Of a stretch of DNA of 64,000 nt, positions 25,153 to 33,648 are shown one piece after another. The notes below the pieces were generated by a model. The model did no database searches. It was not told the DNA's origin and saw only the letters and a list, made by a program, of their open reading frames with translations. The DNA is from Candidatus Rubrimentiphilum sp. Its GTDB lineage: Bacteria; Vulcanimicrobiota; Vulcanimicrobiia; Vulcanimicrobiales; Vulcanimicrobiaceae. Numbering within the stretch: the first letter of the stretch is position 1; each line of letters starts with the position of its first letter. Both the position numbers and the translations under genes were made by a program. The stretch lies in assembly GCA_035710515.1 (NCBI GenBank), contig DASTDE010000001.1:1-64000 (forward strand). The letters are read 5' to 3'.

Positions 25153-25971
25153 ATGCGGGATTGGTTCAAAGCCGCCGCCATAAATCTAGGCAAAGCGCTG
25201 GCAACGGCGATCGCGATAACGTTGATCGTTTTCGCTCTCTTAAAAGCCGCGATCCCTTCGACGCAATTCTTGCCCTGGCTGGGCAAGATCCTCGCCGGAG
25301 ACTTTGGATACTCGCGAGCCTATTCCGCGCCGGTTGTTGCGGCCTTTTTTGAGCGCTTACCGTTTTCGCTCGAACTGATCGTCGTGTCGTTTGCGATCGC
25401 ACTGACCGTTGGGTTCGTAATAGCTTTCTTGTCGTCACGATCGCCTTCTTCGGTTCTTAGCCGCATTGCCGGGTATGTCGTCCTTGCACTGGAGTCCGTG
25501 CCGGTTTTCTGGCTAGCACTCATGCTGCAAGTCCTTGTCGCGTTGTTTGGGCATGGGTTCCCATATGATAGGTTCGCAAGCTCCGATCGCTTCGATTTAG
25601 ACGATCGCCTTTCACACTTGATCCTCCCAGCCGTGACTTTGGCGCTTTTCCAGATTCAGCCGCTGATGGAATACGCTCGGAGCCGCCGGACGGCCGCCGG
25701 CCGCTCGACAGCGGCAAGAGACTGGGTTGCCGGCGCGTTTGCGACATTTGCTTGGAGATTGCCCGCAGTTATCGGTGCCACGTTTATTATTGAACCGATC
25801 TTTGCATGGCCGGGCGCAGGGCGCTTGGTTTTCATAGCAGCAGATCAAGGGGATTTCAGGCTTTTCTCGGGCGTGCTGCTGCTTGCGGCGCTCTGCGTGC
25901 TGACTTTGCGTTTTATCGCTGAGACGTTTCTTCCGGATGATCCCTTCGGAGTCGCTAATGATGTTGCGTAA
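25153..25971 (+). CDS. Dipeptide/oligopeptide-type ABC permease (DppB-like), short
   Basis: 272 residues against ~310-330 for typical DppB/OppB. Seen: N-terminal TM, GDFGYSRAYSAPVVAAFFERLPFS-type entry region, VLALESVPVFWLALMLQ and IIEPIFAWPGAGRL near the C-terminus, which is the family landmark. The periplasmic loop after TM1 looks shortened. It overlaps the next permease gene. Binding protein and ATPase genes are absent from the window, so substrate is unknown. Divergent from tyrosinase across 52 bp. Confidence 0.8.
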   Translation: MRDWFKAAAINLGKALATAIAITLIVFALLKAAIPSTQFLPWLGKILAGDFGYSRAYSAPVVAAFFERLPFSLELIVVSFAIALTVGFVIAFLSSRSPSSVLSRIAGYVVLALESVPVFWLALMLQVLVALFGHGFPYDRFASSDRFDLDDRLSHLILPAVTLALFQIQPLMEYARSRRTAAGRSTAARDWVAGAFATFAWRLPAVIGATFIIEPIFAWPGAGRLVFIAADQGDFRLFSGVLLLAALCVLTLRFIAETFLPDDPFGVANDVA

Positions 25972-26731
25972 GCGCGAGGTTATCGCGGCGACCGTCGTGG
26001 CGGTGATACTCGCGGCGTTTTTTGCCGGCAGCATCATTCTAAGAGACAACGCCTTCAAAATTGACGAGGTCCATTGGCGGGGTAATCCGATACCGCCATG
26101 CTTCCAAGATGCTGCAACGTGCGGCGGGCACGCCCTGGGAGCCGACGAAAACGCCCGGGACGAGTTCGCGCGCTTGGTGGTCGGCGGTTGGGTTACGCTG
26201 TGGATCAGCTTTGTGGCAGCGATTATCGCCCTTGCCGGTGCGTTCGTTCTCCGTGCCGCGGCGCGTTATGGCGGCTCAATCGTGCGATTCATTGTCATGC
26301 GCGCGGCAGACGCAGTCGCATGCATTCCCGCTTGGCCTATAGCGGCGGCCGTGGTGTCGCTCATGTCGTTTAGGCACAATAGTTTGTTTGCGCCGAGTTG
26401 GTGGGAACTGGCAATTCTGCTGGCGGCGGTGGTTTGGCCGCAAGTAACTCGCTTTGCAGTGATGACAGCGAGTCACCGTTTACTGATGAACCAGACCGCT
26501 CGAAATTGGCGAAGTGCGATTCTGATTCTGTCGACTGTCGACTTCTTGGGCTTCGGAGTTCAGGCGCCGACGCCGTCTTGGGGCAATATGCTCGCAGGTG
26601 CCGAGAGTTCTTTACAGGACCAGTGGTGGGCGGCCGTCTTGCCCGGCATTTGTATCTTCCTAGCCGTTTTCTCGATTGAGCTCGCGAGACGGGCGATATT
26701 TGGTTCGGGCGCGCAGCAACAGCCGCGTTAG
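25958..26731 (+). CDS. Dipeptide/oligopeptide-type ABC permease (DppC-like)
   Basis: About 257 residues from ATG 25958 (ATG 25961 also possible). Seen: LGADENARDEFARLVVGGWVTLWIS, a degenerate form of the DppC G-T-D-x-x-G-R-D-x-L-S-R block, and FLGFGVQAPTPSWGNML near the C-terminus, characteristic of DppC/OppC. The GTDxxGRD core is altered (GADENARD). It overlaps the DppB-like gene by 14 bp, so the two make one permease heterodimer. No ATPase or solute-binding gene follows; the 3' end overlaps the convergent racemase homologue by 4 bp. Confidence 0.8.
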   Translation: MMLRKREVIAATVVAVILAAFFAGSIILRDNAFKIDEVHWRGNPIPPCFQDAATCGGHALGADENARDEFARLVVGGWVTLWISFVAAIIALAGAFVLRAAARYGGSIVRFIVMRAADAVACIPAWPIAAAVVSLMSFRHNSLFAPSWWELAILLAAVVWPQVTRFAVMTASHRLLMNQTARNWRSAILILSTVDFLGFGVQAPTPSWGNMLAGAESSLQDQWWAAVLPGICIFLAVFSIELARRAIFGSGAQQQPR

Positions 26732-27390
26732 CCCTGGGCCATTCGCTTGATGATTGCGTCAATATGGACTCGCGAAGCGTCGATCGTGGGGAAGTCAGGT
26801 GGTTGTGCGTCGTATAGCGCGACGAAGTCCGTTCCCGCGAGTACGATTGCGTCCACATGTTCCTTCTCGAGTAACCTCCGCGCAATGTCCGAGAGGCGCT
26901 CGCGATCGCTCATGGTGCCCTCGCCGCCGCGGGCCAGTCTGGTGTAAATCGCGTCGATATCTCGGATCTCTTCCGGCGTTGGCTTAACGACCTCCACATC
27001 TAAGCAGCCAAAGAGATCGGTTTCGATTACGAAGCTGGTGCCGAACAGGCTGACGCGGCGCAGTCCGCGTTCCGCCAGCGCCGCATTTAAAGCGGAAGGC
27101 AAGTCGATGATCGGTATCGGCGAGGCCGAGCGCAGTTGCTCGAGGCAGACATGCGGCGTCACCGCGGCGACCGCGCCAATCGTCGCGCCCTCGCGTGACA
27201 AAGAAGTCAGCATGCCGGCGAGATATTGCGATAGAGCTTCTGTATCTCCGGCCACGACGAAGTCGCGCGCCGTCTCGAAATCCGCCTCCGCCAGCAAGAC
27301 CGCGCTCTTGTCCGGCGATGCGCGAACAATGCTCTCATAGTAATGTATGCCTGCGGGAACGCCGAGGCCGCCGATAAGTCCCAGTGTCAT
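26728..27390 (-). CDS. Aspartate/glutamate racemase-fold protein lacking both catalytic cysteines
   Basis: 220 residues. Overall alignment with E. coli YgeA is clear: opening MTLGLIGGLG, LSREGA before the first active-site loop, VSLFGT in the middle and the AIVLAGTDF loop near the end. The two catalytic Cys positions are changed: YgeA CTNTMH reads AAVTPH here (A75, V77, H80 kept) and GCTE reads AGTD (G186). A Cys at 82 is offset and not equivalent. Two-base acid/base racemisation by thiols is therefore unlikely. It may be a binding protein or use different chemistry. About 70 bp separate it from the next gene. Confidence 0.75.
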   Translation of the reverse strand: MTLGLIGGLGVPAGIHYYESIVRASPDKSAVLLAEADFETARDFVVAGDTEALSQYLAGMLTSLSREGATIGAVAAVTPHVCLEQLRSASPIPIIDLPSALNAALAERGLRRVSLFGTSFVIETDLFGCLDVEVVKPTPEEIRDIDAIYTRLARGGEGTMSDRERLSDIARRLLEKEHVDAIVLAGTDFVALYDAQPPDFPTIDASRVHIDAIIKRMAQG

Positions 27391-27460
27391 GGCTTCACGA
27401 GCTTACGCCACATTCGACAAGCGGCTCGGTATTTGCTCCAGGGCGCGTTTGAACGAATCT

Positions 27461-28777
27461 TTAGTTATTGCTGAGTGCAGGGCAACGTTCGCGCCGGCAA
27501 AGCCACGCGGCTAGTTCCCCGCTGAACCTCTTGTTGTAGGCGCCTGGAGTGTTATCCGTAAGCTGTTTTATAGCTGCCGTCTGCGACGCAGCAATCTGAA
27601 GATAATGATTCATGTCGGGAATGATCTTTAAGGTCGCACTATTTGGTTGGTGCGAGTTTACGATGTCGACTATGCGTTTGTGATCGGACTCGGCGGTGAC
27701 GAAGTCGGCCTGGCCGTAGAGAGCGAGCACGGGCACGTGCACGCTCATCCAGGCCTCGGCAATGTTGAGTGCTGCTACCTGCTGCATATAAGCGGGCGGA
27801 GCCGGATACTGAATGTAGTCTTTGCAATCCGGCCGAACGGCAAGGATCTGCTCGGGACTAGCCTTCTCGATGAGCAGCCGGTGCATGCAATATTCCTTTT
27901 TGGCCACCGACTCATCGACTTGGAAAGGGGTCGAGCCGCTGAGAATTTCCTGGCGTTGCAGATTTATGAGCTCGTACTCAAACCAGTTGACGGCGACTCC
28001 ATCCGCGACAATCACTCCTGCCGTTGGAAATTCCAGCGCGAGGCGGGGAGCGACAACGGTGCCGATGCTATGGCCAAAGATGTATACGCGTGCCGGATCC
28101 ACCAGCGGATTTTGCAAAAACGCGGCGTAGGCAATCTCGTAGGAGTGATATTCAGTGTTGAAATCGACCGACGCGCAGGGCGGTCCCTGGCTGTCGCCTA
28201 CGCCGCTCTTTTCGAGGCGCATTACAACAAAGCCGAGTACGCTTAAATCATGTGCGACGTTGCGATAACCGTCTTGGGTATTGGTTGTGTCCATGGAAAA
28301 GCATCCGATCCCGCCGATCATAAAAACCGCCGGCAGTTTTCCGCGAGCACCGATTGGCGATGTGACCAAGGTTCGGCGCAGCGTGCCGTCAATTGTCACG
28401 CTTTGGTAGCTCGTCTGGACGTCGAGAAAGTTTTCATCCGGCGCGCTGCGCATGACTATCGTTAGCGTAACCGGGTGAGTCCCGCGCTCGAGGGTCAATG
28501 TTACGGGAGTGCCTCCAGGCCGTCTAACCTTGGACAAGAAATCCTCGACGGTCGACACTGTGGTGCCGTCTACGCTTTGGATCACATCGCCTTTTTGGAC
28601 ACCGGCGGCTTCCGCAGAAGATCCCGGCACAATAGCAGAGACGACCACGCGGCCATTCTGCATTGCCACGGCCGTTCCGAGTAGCCCGTGCCGTGGCAGC
28701 GAGGCGAAAGCCGGAGTAACCCACCCACACAAAATGGCAAGAATGAAAAAAGCCTGTACGGTTCCCGTCCGGCGCAT
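27461..28777 (-). CDS. Exported PDZ-domain alpha/beta hydrolase
   Basis: 438 residues: signal peptide (VQAFFILAILCGWVTPAFA), PDZ domain about 30-110 (VSAIVPGSSAEAAGVQKGDVI), then an alpha/beta-hydrolase of the dienelactone-hydrolase/COG1073 kind. Seen: nucleophile elbow FGHSIGT with Ser237, an acid candidate in LYGQADFVT and a His in DMNHYL. Likely a periplasmic esterase or peptidase-like hydrolase tethered by the PDZ domain to protein C-termini. Divergent from the TPR regulator with 76 bp between starts. Confidence 0.82.
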   Translation of the reverse strand: MRRTGTVQAFFILAILCGWVTPAFASLPRHGLLGTAVAMQNGRVVVSAIVPGSSAEAAGVQKGDVIQSVDGTTVSTVEDFLSKVRRPGGTPVTLTLERGTHPVTLTIVMRSAPDENFLDVQTSYQSVTIDGTLRRTLVTSPIGARGKLPAVFMIGGIGCFSMDTTNTQDGYRNVAHDLSVLGFVVMRLEKSGVGDSQGPPCASVDFNTEYHSYEIAYAAFLQNPLVDPARVYIFGHSIGTVVAPRLALEFPTAGVIVADGVAVNWFEYELINLQRQEILSGSTPFQVDESVAKKEYCMHRLLIEKASPEQILAVRPDCKDYIQYPAPPAYMQQVAALNIAEAWMSVHVPVLALYGQADFVTAESDHKRIVDIVNSHQPNSATLKIIPDMNHYLQIAASQTAAIKQLTDNTPGAYNKRFSGELAAWLCRRERCPALSNN

Positions 28778-28853
28778 GTAACATTCTCGCCGTAGTTGCC
28801 CGTCGAAGTCTTTAAACAGGCATCAAAAAGCAGGATGAGAAAAAATTGAAGCC

Positions 28854-30215
28854 ATGACGTCGCGCCTCGAGTTCGATCGATATGTGCTGGACGAACGCAG
28901 GCGCCAGCTGTTGCGGGATGGTAAGGCGCTGCCGCTGAGTGCCAAGACGTTCGAACTCTTGCTGCTGTTCGCGGCTAGTGAGGGCGGCGTTCTGACGCGC
29001 GAGGGCATCTTTGAGCGGTTGTGGCCGGCAAGTGAGACCGAAGATGCGAACCTTTCGCAACACATCTACCTGTTGCGGCGCATCCTCGATCCGGACGGCG
29101 ACGGTCGAGATTTCATCGAAACGGTTCCCCGAATCGGTTATCGCTTTGCCAAAGAGGTGCGGCCGGTACGAGAGCCTGCGGTAGCCGCGTGGGATGCGGC
29201 GTGGAAGCGTGCAGCCTTCTTTGCCGGCGCCGTACTTCTACTCGCGCTGATTTTGCCGGCAGTGCCGCGTGAGGAGCGATTGCCGGTAGGCGCTCGCGAG
29301 GCATACACGCTTGGGATCTATCACCTCAATCTGCGCACCGAAGACAATTTGAATTATGCGCTAGCGTACTTCAAACAGACGGCCCGGCTCGCGCCGAAAA
29401 ACGCCATCGGCTACGCTTCCGTGGCCTCGGCCTATGCGCTGCTGGCGCAGTTTAAGCCCGAGGGCTCGCGCGCGCAACGCTCCTTGGTCGCCTTGGCAAA
29501 AGCCTATCGTGATGAAGCGCTAAAACGCGACCCGCGGAGCTCCCAAGGCCTGGCAGCATCCGGCCTAATCGCGTACCGCTTCGGAAACGATCGAGCGGCA
29601 GCCGAGCGCGACCTCCGTGCGTCGCTGGCTGCGGATGGGGCAAACGCCCAGGCGCATCACTGGCTCGGTGAAGTGCTCCTTTCCGATGGGCGGACGCGCG
29701 ATGCGATAACGGAACTGCAAACGGCTCATCGGCTCGATCCAACCTCAGAGGTTTACGCGCGATGGCTGGCCCGCGCTTACACGTACGCGCGGCAACCCGA
29801 CGAGGCCGTTCCCTTGGCGATCGAGGCGCTGCGTCTGCAGCCTAACGACGCGTCCGCTTGGCTCGTGCTGGCCTGCGCTCAGGAGCAGCGCGGAAAACTG
29901 CGCGATGCGATCCAAACTCTGAAAACGCTCGCAGCCCGGCTTCCGTCGGAACGGCCGTATGCTCTCGCGGACCGGTCGCGACTTGAATTCCTCATTGAGG
30001 GAAGAGCTCATCGCACGGAAGCAATCGCCGGAATGGACAGACTCGTTGCCCTCAATCGCGCCGATCCGTTCGAAGCCGCGCTCTTTTACCTTACGGCGGG
30101 CGAGCGGAAGAGCGCGAAAAAGATGCTCGCTCAGCTCAAACCGTTCAGATGGCTCGCTGAACTCGATCGCTACGATCCGCGTTTTCGGTCGTTGGGAAAT
30201 GAGCTAGTATCTTAA
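28854..30215 (+). CDS. CadC-like membrane-anchored winged-helix regulator with TPRs
   Basis: 453 residues. An OmpR/PhoB-type DNA-binding domain occupies residues 1-102 (LSAKTFELLLLFA, NLSQHIYLLRRIL, FIETVPRIGYRF). A single TM helix follows at about 119-138, and then ~300 residues of tetratricopeptide-like helical repeats on the far side of the membrane. This one-component layout (ToxR/CadC class) senses an external or envelope signal and binds DNA directly. The target is unknown; the divergent PDZ-hydrolase is the obvious candidate. The epimerase gene begins 25 bp downstream. Confidence 0.85.
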   Translation: MTSRLEFDRYVLDERRRQLLRDGKALPLSAKTFELLLLFAASEGGVLTREGIFERLWPASETEDANLSQHIYLLRRILDPDGDGRDFIETVPRIGYRFAKEVRPVREPAVAAWDAAWKRAAFFAGAVLLLALILPAVPREERLPVGAREAYTLGIYHLNLRTEDNLNYALAYFKQTARLAPKNAIGYASVASAYALLAQFKPEGSRAQRSLVALAKAYRDEALKRDPRSSQGLAASGLIAYRFGNDRAAAERDLRASLAADGANAQAHHWLGEVLLSDGRTRDAITELQTAHRLDPTSEVYARWLARAYTYARQPDEAVPLAIEALRLQPNDASAWLVLACAQEQRGKLRDAIQTLKTLAARLPSERPYALADRSRLEFLIEGRAHRTEAIAGMDRLVALNRADPFEAALFYLTAGERKSAKKMLAQLKPFRWLAELDRYDPRFRSLGNELVS

Positions 30216-30240
30216 CCCGCGTCAAATAGGACCACCTAAA

Positions 30241-31236
30241 CTGGATATCCTTATCGTAGGCGGAACGAAATTCGTCGGGCGTCACATTACGGACGTTTCT
30301 CTTGAGCGCGGCCACCGCGTGACGCACTTCAACCGCGGTCTGACCGAGGCGCGAACGCGTGCAAGCGTCGAGGCTATCCGGGGAGATCGCGCGACCGATA
30401 TTCACATCCTCGAGAATCGCCACTGGGATGCCGTGATCGACATGTGCGGCTTCACTCCGGATGTAGTCGAAACTTCAACGCGCTATCTTGCCGATCGGGT
30501 GGGGAGATACGTTTTCTTTTCGACCATTTCCGTCTACGATCACGAGCAAACACAGCATCCAAACGAGGATGCGCCTCTGCTGCGTTTGCCGGAAGGTGCC
30601 GACCGGACTGTTTTTGCGCTCGAACACTATGGCGCGTTGAAGGCGCTGTGCGAAGCGGTTGTTACCAGCACGTTCCGGCATCGCGCGACGGTATTACGAC
30701 CTGCTTTGATTGCGGGGCCGTACGATCCGACCGATCGATTTACCTACTGGCCGCTGCGCGTCGACGCGGGCGGGTTGGTGCTCGCGCCGCTACGAACGCA
30801 TCGCATCCAGTACATTGACGCCCGCGACCTGGCTGTATTTGCCGTGCGCGTTGTCGAGAGAGGGATAGGCGGCGCGTACAACTGCGCTACAGCGTCGGAC
30901 GGCACAACTTTCGGCGAACTGTTAGATGCATGCGAGAAGGCCGCCCGATCGCGTGTCGACATCATGCATGCGCCGGACGCGTTCTTGGAGTCCCATGGAA
31001 TCGAGCCGTGGGCCGACCTGCCTTTGTGGATTCCGAATTCCTCGGAGTATGCGGCTCTTGTGAATTGCGATACGACGCGCGCAGGCATCCAAGGATTCAT
31101 CACGCGCGCTCCGTTTGAAACAGTGCGCGATACGCTAGCGTGGGCGCAAGCCGCGCACAAGCAACTTGATACACTTAAAGCGGGGCTCGCGCCCGAGCGC
31201 GAGCGCGAAGCCGCCTCATCTCTAAAGTTGCTTTAA
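30241..31236 (+). CDS. NAD(P)-dependent epimerase/dehydratase, probable CTG start
   Basis: 331 residues if it starts at CTG 30241. The Rossmann motif DILIVGGTKFVGRHIT lies at the very N-terminus, upstream of the first standard start (GTG 30319), so the gene must begin earlier. In frame back to the TAG at 30205-30207 there is no ATG, GTG or TTG. CTG 30241 has GGA 9 bases before it. Extended SDR features continue: FSTISVYD with the catalytic Ser region, HYGALKAL (YxxxK) and a C-terminal substrate domain. Resembles chloroplast-RNA-binding/isoflavone-reductase-like epimerases. Substrate unknown. Confidence 0.75.
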   Translation: MDILIVGGTKFVGRHITDVSLERGHRVTHFNRGLTEARTRASVEAIRGDRATDIHILENRHWDAVIDMCGFTPDVVETSTRYLADRVGRYVFFSTISVYDHEQTQHPNEDAPLLRLPEGADRTVFALEHYGALKALCEAVVTSTFRHRATVLRPALIAGPYDPTDRFTYWPLRVDAGGLVLAPLRTHRIQYIDARDLAVFAVRVVERGIGGAYNCATASDGTTFGELLDACEKAARSRVDIMHAPDAFLESHGIEPWADLPLWIPNSSEYAALVNCDTTRAGIQGFITRAPFETVRDTLAWAQAAHKQLDTLKAGLAPEREREAASSLKLL

Positions 31237-31273
31237 GAACTTTTACATCGGCGCAAATCGAGGAGCGGACCTG

Positions 31274-31322
31274 TTGACAGAAGCGCATCTGTAGCAGTAT
31301 CTTGTGACCTAAGGAATTAGGT
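31274..31322 (+). promoter_or_regulatory. Promoter with palindromic operator ACCTAAGGAATTAGGT
   Basis: A perfect -35 TTGACA (31274-31279) is followed 18 bases later by TATCTT (31298-31303). The palindrome ACCTAA-GGAA-TTAGGT (31307-31322) sits immediately downstream, ending 6 bp before the ATG at 31329. It is nearly identical to the site upstream of 22989. The position overlaps the expected transcription start, which suits repression. AAGGA within it may also act as a distant RBS. Confidence 0.65.
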
Positions 31323-31328
31323 GAAGCA

Positions 31329-33593
31329 ATGCTGTCCCGCCTCTTGATGATCGCAACGCTTATCGCGCAATGGGCTCCCGCCGCAGATCCCAACTCGCTT
31401 GCGGACCCGGCAAAATTAGCACAACTGATGCCTGTTCTGGCGCGGCAAACGATCGAGTCGTACAAAGAACCCGACCGGCAAACCTATCTGACCAATCTGT
31501 TTCCGGCCCAAATCGTTGCCGGAGATTATGACGGAGCTCGCACAAGCATTGATGACTTAAGGGCCGTCCTGGCCGCGAGGGGCGTGCGCAACGCGAGTCT
31601 TTTTGCCGCGCCTTCGAAGCTCTATGTCGACGCAAAGCTCATCGAAGCACAGCAAAAAGTCTCATTCGCCCAAGCCTATGCGTTGGCGTTCCGTAGGACA
31701 TTCAAATCCCTCTCGGATGCGGACGCGATGTGGGTCGCGGACCAACTCATCGGTCAGGTGACCTCTCTCCATTCCTGGAATTTTGTCGCGAATTTCGACC
31801 TGCACAATGAAATTAATTCGCTCAAGACAAAGAGCGCGCTCGCCTCGGACGACGTCGTGACGCTGCTCTCTCTGTACAGCGCGGCTCAGGTCTTCAACAG
31901 CATATGGGACCTTACGACCCCCCTGCAGCGCCAAGATGCCGAGCGTCGTTTCGTGATCTCAGAACATGTTCACATTAGGACAGGCGACGGGGCCATGATA
32001 AGCGCGGTTATGGTGCGCCAAAAGGCCGGGCCGGCCCGCCGCCCCACCGCGCTGATTTTCACAATTTATGCGCAGCCCCCAATTGATGTGCTGCACGCCG
32101 AATACGCTGCCGCGCGCGGCTACATCGGCATCACCGCCTATAGCAGGGGCAAGGGTGACAGCACCGATCCTATCTCTCCTTACGAATACGATGGGCGCGA
32201 CGCCAACGCGGTGATTGATTGGATCGCAAGGCAGTCCTGGAGTAATGGCAGCGTCGGCATGTACGGCGGAAGCTACAACGGTTTCACCCAGTGGGCCGCT
32301 GCGAAATGGCATAACCCCGCTCTGAAAACAATCGTGCCCTACGTGGCAAACAATCCCGGCAACGGATTGCCGATGGAAAACAATATTCCGCTGTTTGTCA
32401 ACTACGCTTGGATCTATTATGCCGCAAATAACCGGTACCTCGACGACGCCGGCTACAACGATGCGCATTTTATCGGCCTGAATTCAAAGTGGTATCATTC
32501 GGGAAAATCATATAGTGATGTTGATGCTATTGCCGGCGTTCCGAATCCGTGGTTTCACCGCTGGCTGAGTCACCCGGATTTCGACGCCTACTGGCAATCG
32601 ATGGTCCCGTATAAGGACGATTTTGCAAAGATCAACATTCCCGTCTTGACATTTACGGGATACTACGACGACGGGCAGGGCTCGGCTATTGGATTCCTCC
32701 GCGACCACTATGCCTATAATCCCCGGGCCGTGCACTACCTGATTATTGGGCCCTACGATCACCTCGGCACGCAGCGTTCTCACAAAGAGGACGTCTTGAG
32801 AGACTATCCGATCGATCCCGTGGCTCAAATCGATACGCCGGCAATTACCTTTGAGTGGTTTGACTATGTCATGCGGGGGCGCAGCAAACCGGCCATCCTC
32901 GCAGATCGGATCAACTACGAAGTGATGGGCGCAAATCAGTGGCGGCACGCGCCGAAACTAGACGCCATGAGCACTTCGTCGATGACATTCTATCTCAGCA
33001 ACCAGCCTCTGTCGGGGTTTCTTGCCTTGTCGCAAAATAAACCCGTGCGACCTGAAGCGCTCACCGAAACGGTGGATTTTGCGGACAGGAAAACGCTGAA
33101 CAATGGTGATTCGTATCCATTTCCAATCCTCGGAAAAGAAGTGGACTTCTCCGAGGGTTATACGTTTATCACGGACCCGCTCGATCATGCGATTTCCGTG
33201 AATGGGCAGTTCAGCGGACAGATCAACGCAATTCTTAATAAGCGTGACGTCGACTTTGGCGTTGTCTTGTACGAGGTAACGCCTGACAATAAGCTCTTTC
33301 AGCTCTCGTACTTCATCGGGCGCGCGAGCTACGCTAACGATATGAGCAAGCGTGTCTTGCTAAATCCCCGAGAGGTCGTCACCATTCCATTCGATCGAAC
33401 TCGTGTCGTCAGCCGGCAACTGAGCAAGGGAAGCCGCCTACTGCTGACGCTTGATGTTAACAAAAATGCTTTTGCCGAGATAAACTACGGGACCGGCGGT
33501 GACGTAAGCCGTGAGGATGTCAAGGATGCGAAGACGCCGCTGAAAATCAGCTGGCTCACGGATAGCTATGTGAACATCCCTGTCTCCAACTAG
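31329..33593 (+). CDS. Exported CocE/NonD-type hydrolase (X-Pro dipeptidyl-peptidase S15 fold) with long N-terminal region
   Basis: 754 residues. Signal peptide (LLMIATLIAQWAPAA), an unusual ~190-residue helical N-terminal region, the S15 alpha/beta-hydrolase domain (about 210-560) and a C-terminal galactose-binding-like jelly roll (about 570-754). Seen: nucleophile MYGGSYNG with Ser315, acid region GYYDDGQ, and GPYDHLG with the catalytic His. Family members are acyl or peptide hydrolases such as cocaine esterase, glutaryl-7-ACA acylase and X-prolyl dipeptidases. It has its own promoter with the ACCTAAG palindrome and is followed by a GC-rich hairpin. Confidence 0.85.
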   Translation: MLSRLLMIATLIAQWAPAADPNSLADPAKLAQLMPVLARQTIESYKEPDRQTYLTNLFPAQIVAGDYDGARTSIDDLRAVLAARGVRNASLFAAPSKLYVDAKLIEAQQKVSFAQAYALAFRRTFKSLSDADAMWVADQLIGQVTSLHSWNFVANFDLHNEINSLKTKSALASDDVVTLLSLYSAAQVFNSIWDLTTPLQRQDAERRFVISEHVHIRTGDGAMISAVMVRQKAGPARRPTALIFTIYAQPPIDVLHAEYAAARGYIGITAYSRGKGDSTDPISPYEYDGRDANAVIDWIARQSWSNGSVGMYGGSYNGFTQWAAAKWHNPALKTIVPYVANNPGNGLPMENNIPLFVNYAWIYYAANNRYLDDAGYNDAHFIGLNSKWYHSGKSYSDVDAIAGVPNPWFHRWLSHPDFDAYWQSMVPYKDDFAKINIPVLTFTGYYDDGQGSAIGFLRDHYAYNPRAVHYLIIGPYDHLGTQRSHKEDVLRDYPIDPVAQIDTPAITFEWFDYVMRGRSKPAILADRINYEVMGANQWRHAPKLDAMSTSSMTFYLSNQPLSGFLALSQNKPVRPEALTETVDFADRKTLNNGDSYPFPILGKEVDFSEGYTFITDPLDHAISVNGQFSGQINAILNKRDVDFGVVLYEVTPDNKLFQLSYFIGRASYANDMSKRVLLNPREVVTIPFDRTRVVSRQLSKGSRLLLTLDVNKNAFAEINYGTGGDVSREDVKDAKTPLKISWLTDSYVNIPVSN

Positions 33594-33602
33594 GGCTATC
33601 TA

Positions 33603-33621
33603 GGGCCCCGTTGCGGGGTCC
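33603..33621 (+). terminator. GC-rich hairpin after the CocE-type gene
   Basis: Stem GGGCCCCG (33603-33610) and CGGGGTCC (33614-33621), loop TTG, 8 bp with one G-T pair. It lies 10 bp after the stop at 33593. The following bases are C/T-rich but lack a run of T, so it is at best a weak intrinsic terminator. Confidence 0.45.
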
Positions 33622-33648
33622 TTCGGCTTCTGTTTCGAAGGCGCTCGC

